The notes under the pieces: generated by a model
The model's input: only the letters and a program-made list of their open reading frames with translations
What the model was told of the DNA's origin: nothing
The model's database searches: none
In this document: positions 23,925 through 31,399 of the stretch, piece after piece
Numbering within the stretch: position 1 is the stretch's first letter
Layout of the letters: the number at the start of each line of letters is the position of its first letter
Made by a program: the position numbers and the translations under genes
Source: G942493275 sp942493275
GTDB lineage: Bacteria > Actinomycetota > Coriobacteriia > Anaerosomatales > PHET01
Assembly (NCBI GenBank): GCA_942493275.1
Contig: OW818687.1
Coordinates: forward strand, 1,798,001-1,862,000
DNA: 64,000 nucleotides
Direction: 5' to 3'

Positions 23925-25844
23925 ATGGCGTGGATAGCGCTCATACCTGCTCTTCCGGCTCTCGCGTTCGTCGTGCTGCTGCCGATGTCGCGCGTGTTGC
24001 GCAACAAGATGATCTGGCTCTCGGTCGCGGCCATGTCGACGTCGACCGCGCTCTCGATCGCCGCCTTCCTGCAGGTCTGGCCCCCGGTCGAAGCCTCCGA
24101 GCACGGCGCCGAAGCGGTCTGGTCGATGTCGTGGCCCCTCGGAATCATCGGTGGTCAGGCCATCGAGCTTGGCATGGCGCTCGACGCCTTCGCGGCGATG
24201 ACCCTCGTCACCGTCACTATCGTCGCGACGTGCGTGCAGGTCTTCTCGCTCGGCTACATGCACAACGACAAGAGGGTCGGCTGGTACTACGCGGTCCTGT
24301 CACTGTTCACCTCGGCGATGCTCGCCCTCGTGCTCTCCGAGAACCTCCTGCTCACGTTCGCGATGTGGGAGATGATGGGCCTGTGCAGCTACCTGCTCAT
24401 CGGCTTCTGGTACGAGCTTGAGGGTCCGCGCAAGGCGTCGCAGAAGGCATTCCTGACGACGCGCGTCGGCGACCTCGGCTTCCTGGTGGCGCTGTTCGCC
24501 ATCTTCACCACGCTTGGAACGTTTGACCTGCCGGTCGTGCTCGAGAGCATCCCCGAGTTCAGCTCGGCGGCGATCACCGTGACCGCGCTCGGGCTCCTGT
24601 GGGCGGCGATGGGCAAGTCGGCCCAGCTGCCGCTCCACGTGTGGCTCCCGGACGCCATGGCGGGCCCCACGCCCGCATCTGCGCTCATCCACGCCGCGAC
24701 GATGGTTGCAGCCGGCGTGTTCGTGCTCGCGCGTACCCTGCCGATCCTGCAGGCGGTCCCGTGGGTGATGTCGGCGATCCTCGTCATCGGCGCCGCTACG
24801 GCGCTGGCCGCAGGTCTGATGGCGGCAGTGCAGCACGACATCAAAAAGGTGCTGGCGTACTCGACGATCAGCCAGCTCGGGTACATGTTCATCGCGTTGG
24901 GCGCCGGCAGCGCCGTGGCCGCGATGTTCCACCTCACCACCCACGCGTTCTTCAAGTCGCTGCTCTTCCTCGGCGCCGGCGTGATCATCCACGCCGCGCA
25001 CACGCAGGACATGCGCGATATGGGCGGCCTGGCCAAGCATCTGCCGGTGACGACCGCGACGTTCACGATCGGTGCGCTGGCACTCGCAGGCGTGCCTCCA
25101 TTCGCCGGCTTCTTCAGCAAGGACGAGATCCTCGCCGTTCTGATCCACGAGCATCATTACGTTGTCTTCGCCGTCGCGGTACTCGCCTCGGCCATCACCG
25201 CCTTCTACATGACGCGCCTGTGGTTCAGGGTCTTCACCGGTCCGGAGCAGACCGAGCACATGCACGAAGGGCACAAGACGATGGTCGTGCCGATGGCGGT
25301 CCTGGCGGCCATCACGACCGTCGCGGGATTCGCATCGACCACCTACGCGTCACTGATGGGCCACGAGGGTGAGTGGCCGTCGATTCCGTTCATCGCGCTG
25401 TCGGTCGGAGTCGCGGGTGTCGGCATCTTCACCGGCTGGTGGTTCTACGGACGCCGCTCGGTCGTGGTGAACACGCGCGTATGGAAGGAGCGCTTCGGCT
25501 ACGCCTACTCGGCGCTCTCGCTGAAGCTGTACTTCGACCTCACCTATGACTACCTCTTCGTCCAGGGCTTCATGTCCCTGTCCGAGAAGCTCGCGGTCTT
25601 CGACCACCGCGTCATCGACGGCGTGGTCAACGGGGCGGCGCGCGGCTGGGTCATCGCATCCGGCGGATCGTGGCGCTTCGACCAGTACGTCATCGACGGC
25701 GCGGTCAACGCGCTCGCAACGGTGTCTCGCAAGGCGGGCACCCAGCTTCGCCGAATCCAAACCGGCCGACTCCAGAGTTACCAGCGTCTGGTGTTGGCAG
25801 CGGTCGTCCTGCTCATGGTGTACCTCGTGTCGAAGGGGGCCTGA
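23925..25844 (+). CDS. nuoL: NADH-quinone oxidoreductase-type subunit L
   Basis: Antiporter-like proton-pumping subunit, 639 aa. Motifs: NLLLTFAMWEMMGLCSYLLI (channel Glu), LHVWLPDAMAGPTPASALIH, HDIKKVLAYSTISQLGYM and TTHAFFKSLLFLGAG. The long C-terminal lateral helix and final membrane anchor (about 520-639) match NuoL rather than the shorter M and N. The start has AAGGGG upstream. Confidence 0.96.
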   Translation: MAWIALIPALPALAFVVLLPMSRVLRNKMIWLSVAAMSTSTALSIAAFLQVWPPVEASEHGAEAVWSMSWPLGIIGGQAIELGMALDAFAAMTLVTVTIVATCVQVFSLGYMHNDKRVGWYYAVLSLFTSAMLALVLSENLLLTFAMWEMMGLCSYLLIGFWYELEGPRKASQKAFLTTRVGDLGFLVALFAIFTTLGTFDLPVVLESIPEFSSAAITVTALGLLWAAMGKSAQLPLHVWLPDAMAGPTPASALIHAATMVAAGVFVLARTLPILQAVPWVMSAILVIGAATALAAGLMAAVQHDIKKVLAYSTISQLGYMFIALGAGSAVAAMFHLTTHAFFKSLLFLGAGVIIHAAHTQDMRDMGGLAKHLPVTTATFTIGALALAGVPPFAGFFSKDEILAVLIHEHHYVVFAVAVLASAITAFYMTRLWFRVFTGPEQTEHMHEGHKTMVVPMAVLAAITTVAGFASTTYASLMGHEGEWPSIPFIALSVGVAGVGIFTGWWFYGRRSVVVNTRVWKERFGYAYSALSLKLYFDLTYDYLFVQGFMSLSEKLAVFDHRVIDGVVNGAARGWVIASGGSWRFDQYVIDGAVNALATVSRKAGTQLRRIQTGRLQSYQRLVLAAVVLLMVYLVSKGA

Positions 25845-25846
25845 GG

Positions 25847-27298
25847 GTGCTCAGTCTCATCGTATTCATCCCGCTCATCGGTGTGCTCGTGTGCGCGCTG
25901 CTGCCGAAGAGCCGTGGGGAGTGGGCCCGATGGGTCGCTCTGGCAGTCACCCTCGTCGACCTCGCGCTCGCCGTGGCGATGGTGGCCGGGTTCGACAAGG
26001 CCGGTGGCATGCAGTACGTCGAGCGTTTCGACTGGGTGCCGCAGGCCGGCATCCAGTATTTCCTTGGCGTTGACGGCATCTCGATGCCGCTCGTGGCCCT
26101 CTCGGCGCTCCTGTGCGTGCTCGCGGTACTCGCGAGCTGGAACATCTCGTCCAAGCCCACGTTCTACTTCGCCATGCTCCTGCTGCTCCAGGTCGGCATG
26201 AACGGCGTCTTCTCGGCGCTCGACTTCGTGCTGTTCTACGTGTTCTGGGAACTGGTGCTCGTCCCGATGTACTTCCTCATCGCGCAGTGGGGCGGTCCGA
26301 GACGCGAGTACGCAGCGATCAAGTTCTTCCTCTACACGCTGCTCGGCTCGGTGTTCATGCTGGTCGGCATCGTCGCGCTGTACCTGACCACGGGGACCTT
26401 CGACCTGGTCGCACTGGCCCAGGCCGAGCTCGACGCCGGGTTCCAGTTCTGGGTGTTTGCCGCGTTCTTCCTCGGCTTCGCGGTCAAGGTGCCGATGTTC
26501 CCGCTGCACACGTGGCTGCCTGACGCGCACGTCGAGGCTCCGACCGCCGCGTCGGTGCTGCTCGCCGGCGTGATGCTCAAGATGGGCACTTACGGCTTCA
26601 TTCGCGTTTCACTGCCGATCCTGCCCGACGCGTTCGCGCAGTGGCAGTGGGTTATCGGCCTTCTCGCCGTCATCTCGATCGTCTACGGCGCGTCGGTGGC
26701 GTTCGCCCAGGCTGACGTCAAGAAGCTCGTCGCGTACTCGTCGGTGTCCCACATGGGCTTCGCGATGCTGGGTATCGCATCGGGTACAGCGGCAGGCATC
26801 GACGGCGCCATGGCCGTCAACATCAGCCACGGCCTCATCACCGGCATGCTGTTCCTGATGGTCGGTATGGTCTACGAGCGCGCGCACACTCGTCAGATCT
26901 CCGAGCTCTCCGGGCTCGCCGGCCAGGTTCCGGTGCTCGCCGGCCTGCTCGCGTTTGCATCGTTCGCGTCGATGGGCATCCCCGGTCTCTCGGGATTCGT
27001 GGGCGAGTTCCTGTCGCTGATGGGCGCCTGGCAGTCGACGGTCATTCCCGCATGGATGGTCGTGGTCGGTGCGGTGGGCGTGCTATTTGGAGGCGCCTAC
27101 ATGCTGTGGATGGTTCAGCGGGTCATCTACGGTGAGCCGAGTGGCGCGGTGTCCGGGATCTCTGACGCCAACGTGCGCGAGGTCGTGACCGTCATTCCGC
27201 TCATCGCCCTGATCGTCATCATTGGACTCTACTGGAGCGCCCTTCTTGACTACGTGGATCCCGCAGTGCAGGTCATCGTCGCCGGGCTGGGTGGCTAG
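25847..27298 (+). CDS. nuoM: NADH-quinone oxidoreductase-type subunit M
   Basis: Second antiporter-like subunit, 483 aa. It has FYVFWELVLVPMYFLIAQWG, PLHTWLPDAHVEAPTAASVL and ADVKKLVAYSSVSHMGFAML. Start GTG at 25847, 2 nt after the nuoL stop with AGGGGGCCTGAGG upstream; the frame extends further upstream inside nuoL but without need. Directly followed by nuoN with no gap. Confidence 0.95.
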   Translation: MLSLIVFIPLIGVLVCALLPKSRGEWARWVALAVTLVDLALAVAMVAGFDKAGGMQYVERFDWVPQAGIQYFLGVDGISMPLVALSALLCVLAVLASWNISSKPTFYFAMLLLLQVGMNGVFSALDFVLFYVFWELVLVPMYFLIAQWGGPRREYAAIKFFLYTLLGSVFMLVGIVALYLTTGTFDLVALAQAELDAGFQFWVFAAFFLGFAVKVPMFPLHTWLPDAHVEAPTAASVLLAGVMLKMGTYGFIRVSLPILPDAFAQWQWVIGLLAVISIVYGASVAFAQADVKKLVAYSSVSHMGFAMLGIASGTAAGIDGAMAVNISHGLITGMLFLMVGMVYERAHTRQISELSGLAGQVPVLAGLLAFASFASMGIPGLSGFVGEFLSLMGAWQSTVIPAWMVVVGAVGVLFGGAYMLWMVQRVIYGEPSGAVSGISDANVREVVTVIPLIALIVIIGLYWSALLDYVDPAVQVIVAGLGG

Positions 27299-28666
27299 AT
27301 GACGGGTTACGCCGCCATACTCCCCGAGCTCCTCGTTCTGCTCGGCGTCGCGTGGGCGCTGTTTGCCGACAGGCTGCCGGGCGGAGATCGCGGTGCCGCG
27401 TGGTTCGGCGTTGCCTGCATGTTGGCCGCCGGAGTAGCCGCGGCGTTCGTGCCGATCGATGCGAAGCTCTTCGGCGGGCTGCTCGTCTTCGACGCGGTCG
27501 CTCGTTTCGCGCGAATCGGTATCGCGGCACTGGCTACCGTGTGGCTGCTGTGGACTGCGGGTCGCGGCGAGGGCAGGACGCGCGAAGCGGTCGTGCTCGC
27601 GCTGTTCTCGGTCATCGGCTGCATGTTCATGACCGAGGCCCAGGACCTCATCACGCTCGTCATGGCCATCGAGCTCGCCACGATGCCGGCCTACGTGCTC
27701 GTGGGATACCGGCGCCGCCGTATCAACGGTCTCGAGGGCGCGCTGAAGTACTTCCTCCTGTCGATCCTCACGACCCTTGTGATGCTCTACGGATTCTCGT
27801 TCCTCTACGGTGTCACGGGCACGACCTACTACATCGGTCTCGACCTCAACGAAGCCGGCATGCTCGGCACGCTCGCGGTGCTGCTCTCGCTCGTGGGTCT
27901 GTTCGCGAAGCTCTCGGCTGCGCCGTTCCACTACTGGGCGCCTGACGCCTACGAGGGTGCCGAGCCGTGGTCCGTTGCGTTCGTCTCCACCGTCCCTAAG
28001 GTCGCTGGCGCCGTCGCGCTCGTACGCCTGGTGGGTGCGCTCGCCCCGACCGCGCCGTCGCTCCCGTCCGTCCTTGTGATCGCCGCAATCGCCTCGATGG
28101 TGCTCGGCAACCTCTCGGCGCTGACCCAGGGCGACGTCAGGCGCCTGATGGCGTACTCCGGCGTCGCGCATACGGGCTACCTGATGTTGGCCGCGGCCGC
28201 AGTGACGCCCGCGGGATACGGCGCAGCGGTGTTCTACGCGCTGGCGTACTCGATCCCGTCACTCGGCGTCATGCTTGTCGCCGCCGAGGAGGGCCCGGCG
28301 CTCACGGCGTTCGGCGGGCTCGCCCAGCGCAGGCCGTGGGCCGCGTGGTCGGTCGTGATCATGCTGCTCTCGCTGATCGGAATCCCGCCGCTCGTGGGCT
28401 TCTTCGGCAAGCTCTACCTGTTCAGCGCAGCGCTGAGCGCGGACCTCACGGTGGGTGTGCTGATCGCGATCGTGGTCAGCGTCATCTCGGCAGGTTACTA
28501 CCTGCGCATCGTGCGCTCGATGTTCTTCGGGGAGGCTCCCGAGGGCGCGGGTGTCGTGCATTCGATTCCCGCGACGGTCGCCGTTGCAGGAGTGGCGCTT
28601 CTCACGCTTACGCTCGGACTCGCGGCGGGGCCGCTGCTCTCGCTGCTGGGAACGCCGATACCCTAG
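27299..28666 (+). CDS. nuoN: NADH-quinone oxidoreductase-type subunit N
   Basis: Third antiporter-like subunit, 455 aa, last gene of the cluster. Motifs: DLITLVMAIELATMPAYVLVGY, EGALKYFLLS, FHYWAPDAYEGAEP and LTQGDVRRLMAYSGVAHTGY. The stop codon overlaps the tail of the convergent gene at 28663-29250 by 4 nt, and no terminator separates them. Confidence 0.95.
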   Translation: MTGYAAILPELLVLLGVAWALFADRLPGGDRGAAWFGVACMLAAGVAAAFVPIDAKLFGGLLVFDAVARFARIGIAALATVWLLWTAGRGEGRTREAVVLALFSVIGCMFMTEAQDLITLVMAIELATMPAYVLVGYRRRRINGLEGALKYFLLSILTTLVMLYGFSFLYGVTGTTYYIGLDLNEAGMLGTLAVLLSLVGLFAKLSAAPFHYWAPDAYEGAEPWSVAFVSTVPKVAGAVALVRLVGALAPTAPSLPSVLVIAAIASMVLGNLSALTQGDVRRLMAYSGVAHTGYLMLAAAAVTPAGYGAAVFYALAYSIPSLGVMLVAAEEGPALTAFGGLAQRRPWAAWSVVIMLLSLIGIPPLVGFFGKLYLFSAALSADLTVGVLIAIVVSVISAGYYLRIVRSMFFGEAPEGAGVVHSIPATVAVAGVALLTLTLGLAAGPLLSLLGTPIP

Positions 28667-29250
28667 GCGCTGAGCAGGCTGTCCATCGCCTGGTGCAGCG
28701 CGTCAGGGCCTGCGCCCTTGGTCACCACGCGGCTGAGACTCGGCAGCTCGCGATCCTCGGTGGGGCGACCCGTGAAGATGAGGATCGGGGCCGAGGTAAG
28801 CGCGCGAAGATCGAGCACCGTCTTGCCGGAACCAAGCCCGTAACCACTGATGACGAGCCGTGCTCCGCCTTCACGGATGACGCGCGTCGCATCCTCGAAG
28901 TTGGTGCAGACGGTGACGTTCGCGCCGGGGAAGTGCTGGCGGACCGCATTTGCAGCGATGGTGGCGAAGACAGGGGAGTCCTCGACGACGAGGTAGTCGG
29001 AGCCGGTGCCGGTGTTCGCCCGGGCTGCGGGGCTGCTGCTGCCCGTACCGGCATAGTCGGCGCGTGCGCCGTCCGGAAGCAGGTCGCTTGGCACCGTCCG
29101 TCCGTTGGTCATCAACACCGAGATGGCGCAGTCGCCGTTACGACCGCCCTTGCAGTACGGATACGACGACGCGTACCTCATCTTCAGGACGATGCTGGGC
29201 TCTATCGTGCTGTAGAACACGCACGAATCGTGCAGGGGACATGCGGCCAT
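28663..29250 (-). CDS. Cys-rich protein with degenerate response-regulator-like domain
   Basis: The 195-aa product has an N-terminal module with four cysteines at 4, 10, 33 and 41 (CPLHDSC ... YCKGGRNGDC), which could bind a metal or Fe-S cluster. A Ser/Ala/Gly linker follows, then a receiver-like alpha/beta domain from about residue 88 (YLVVEDSPVF). At the usual phosphoacceptor strand the sequence reads LVISGYGL, so the aspartate appears to be replaced by serine. A phosphorylation-independent sensor or scaffold is possible. ATG at 29250 is preferred to the upstream TTG because AAAGGAG lies 8 nt before it. Strong promoter at 29324-29352. Confidence 0.65.
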   Translation of the reverse strand: MAACPLHDSCVFYSTIEPSIVLKMRYASSYPYCKGGRNGDCAISVLMTNGRTVPSDLLPDGARADYAGTGSSSPAARANTGTGSDYLVVEDSPVFATIAANAVRQHFPGANVTVCTNFEDATRVIREGGARLVISGYGLGSGKTVLDLRALTSAPILIFTGRPTEDRELPSLSRVVTKGAGPDALHQAMDSLLSA

Positions 29251-29323
29251 CTTCAAGACTCCTTTGCCGGAAGGAATCGCAGGGTCGGATTACTTCAAGC
29301 CATACCGAGCGATTCATGTGCCT

Positions 29324-29352
29324 ATTGTAGGGATTGGTGTCGAGGGTCACAA
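29324..29352 (-). promoter_or_regulatory. Sigma-70-type promoter for the Cys-rich receiver-like gene
   Basis: On the minus strand TTGTGA (29352-29347) and TACAAT (29329-29324) are separated by exactly 17 nt. It is 74 nt before the start codon, and is one of the best promoter matches in the window. Confidence 0.65.
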
Positions 29353-29493
29353 AGCTGTTTTGCGGTCACATTTTGTGTGCCGCGCCTGCGCGTGGGGTGA
29401 TGATTCTGTGAATCCGCGGACGCGAACGCACTCAGGGGTATCATCGTTGCTGGTCACACCGTCAACGCTGACTCCGATTCCAGGGGTGAACTG

Positions 29494-30930
29494 ATGACTT
29501 CAGAGCACGACGATCTTCAGCCGGAACACGCCGCCGCACCGGATGCCGCGGACGCCGCTCGCATCGCCGATGAGGTGGCGCACACCGATTGGCAGGTTTC
29601 CGGAGAACCCGAGCCCCTCGCTGCCGAGGGCGACTCCATCGCATGGATGGCCGACTCCGAGACCCATCTCGCCGACGTCGAGCCTCACGAACCGCAGGTC
29701 GTCGAGGTGTCGGGCCCGCTGCCCGTTTGCGACTACACGGGCGACGACGATGAACCGTGCGAGGAGCCCTCTGTCCAGCGCCGCTGGTCCGGCGCGGCAG
29801 TCATTACGGCCGCCACGATGGGCGCGGTGGTAGGTGGACTGTTCGTGGCCGCCGGACTCGTGTGGGCATTCGGCTACCTGCCTGTTGGGCGACCGCTCGC
29901 GAACAATCCCGTCGGAGTCAAGAATGGCGATTCGCCGGCCATTCAGATCACGCCGGGCGGCAGCATGGCCGACGTTTCAGAGGCCGTGGCTGCCAAGGTC
30001 GTGCCTTCTGTCGTGAACGTCACGGTGGTACAGGATGCGTTCGACCCGTTCAGCGGCAGCGCGGTAACGCGGGAGGCCGGCAACGGCTCGGGCGTCATCG
30101 TGCGCGAGGACGGCTACATTCTGACCAACAACCACGTGATCGAAGGCGCCGATCGCATCGTCGTCACGGTGGGCGTCGAGGACATCGAGGCCAAGGTCGT
30201 CGGCACCGATCCTTCGAGCGACCTGGCTGTGCTCAAGATAGAGGGATCGGGCTATCCCGCAGCCGATCTGGGCACGAGCAAGGACCTGAAGGTGGGGCAG
30301 TACGTGATGGCGGTCGGCAGCCCCTTTGGTCTCGAGAAGACGGTCACCGTCGGCATCGTATCGGCGCTCAACCGCTCCGAACTGGTCGAGGGACCCAACG
30401 ACCTGACCACCTACACCAACCTCATCCAGACCGATGCCGCGATCAACCCGGGCAACTCCGGCGGCGCACTCGTTGACGACGCGGGCGAGCTTGTCGGCAT
30501 CAACACCCTGATCCAGTCACCGTCGGGAGCCGTCGGCGCACCGCAGTCCGCAGGTATCGGCTTTGCGATCCCTATCGACTTCGCCCAAGACATCGCCCGC
30601 CAGATCATCGAGACTGGCTCCGCCACGCATCCGTACATGGGCGTCAGCACCGAGACGGTCGACCCCAACGTGGCCGCCGAGTTCGGCCTGCGTATCGACA
30701 GCGGTGCGCTCGTGCGTTTCGTCCAGCCCGACTCGCCCGCTGACCGCGCGGGCATCGAGCGCGGCGACATCATCGTCGCGATCGGCAAGCGCCCGGTCGA
30801 ATCGGTCGAAGACGTCTTTGCCGCCATCCGAGAGAACCGCGTGGGCGACGAGGTTGGCGTGGACATCGTCCGCAACGACACCCGCCGCACCGTGACTATC
30901 GTCCTCGGCAGCGACTCGGACCGGCAGTAG
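29494..30930 (+). CDS. HtrA/DegP-like serine protease with PDZ domain
   Basis: Membrane-anchored trypsin-like protease, 478 aa, for envelope protein quality control. An acidic cytoplasmic N-terminus (1-95) precedes one membrane helix (about 101-127). The catalytic triad is His214 (NNHVIEG), Asp243 (SSDLAVLK) and Ser322 (GNSGGAL), followed by a PDZ domain from about 375 (YMGVSTETVDP... GIERGDIIVAIGKRPV). All active-site residues are present. AGGGG lies before the ATG. A weak -10 (TATCAT at 29439) is the only promoter hint. rlmH starts 1 nt after the stop. Confidence 0.93.
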   Translation: MTSEHDDLQPEHAAAPDAADAARIADEVAHTDWQVSGEPEPLAAEGDSIAWMADSETHLADVEPHEPQVVEVSGPLPVCDYTGDDDEPCEEPSVQRRWSGAAVITAATMGAVVGGLFVAAGLVWAFGYLPVGRPLANNPVGVKNGDSPAIQITPGGSMADVSEAVAAKVVPSVVNVTVVQDAFDPFSGSAVTREAGNGSGVIVREDGYILTNNHVIEGADRIVVTVGVEDIEAKVVGTDPSSDLAVLKIEGSGYPAADLGTSKDLKVGQYVMAVGSPFGLEKTVTVGIVSALNRSELVEGPNDLTTYTNLIQTDAAINPGNSGGALVDDAGELVGINTLIQSPSGAVGAPQSAGIGFAIPIDFAQDIARQIIETGSATHPYMGVSTETVDPNVAAEFGLRIDSGALVRFVQPDSPADRAGIERGDIIVAIGKRPVESVEDVFAAIRENRVGDEVGVDIVRNDTRRTVTIVLGSDSDRQ

Positions 30931-30931
30931 C

Positions 30932-31396
30932 GTGCGAATCACCGTAGTCGCGGTGGGCAAGCTCAAGGAGCGCTTCTGGCGAGAGGCCGCCGAGGAGTAC
31001 GTGAAGCGGCTCGGTCCCTATGCCGACGTGCGCATCGTGGAGGTCGCCGACCGTGACTCCGGGCGTGACGAGGTTCGTGCGCGCGCCGAGGAGGGGGCAG
31101 ACATCCTCAAGGCCATCCCTGAGGGAGCCCACGTCTTCACGCTCGAGATCGGCGGACGGCAGCACTCCAGTGAGGCGTTCGCGGCACGGATCGCGGACCT
31201 GGGCGTCTCGGGCCGCTCCAGCATCGTCTTCGTCATCGGTGGGTCGGTCGGGCTTTCGGACGAAGTCCTTGCGCGCGCCAGCGAGCGCCTGTCGCTCGGA
31301 CCGATGACGCTGCCGCACAACCTGGCGCGGGTGGTCTTGCTCGAGCAGGTCTACCGCGCATTCAAGATCCAGCGCGGCGAGCCGTACCACAAGTAG
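30932..31396 (+). CDS. rlmH: 23S rRNA pseudouridine-1915 N3-methyltransferase
   Basis: SPOUT-family methyltransferase, 154 aa, that methylates pseudouridine 1915 of 23S rRNA. The family C-terminus is clear: VFVIGGSVGLSDEV, LSLGPMTLPHNLARVVLLEQ and YRAFKIQRGEPYHK. GTG start. The convergent formate dehydrogenase gene ends 3 nt further on without a terminator between. Confidence 0.96.
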   Translation: MRITVVAVGKLKERFWREAAEEYVKRLGPYADVRIVEVADRDSGRDEVRARAEEGADILKAIPEGAHVFTLEIGGRQHSSEAFAARIADLGVSGRSSIVFVIGGSVGLSDEVLARASERLSLGPMTLPHNLARVVLLEQVYRAFKIQRGEPYHK

Positions 31397-31399
31397 AGG

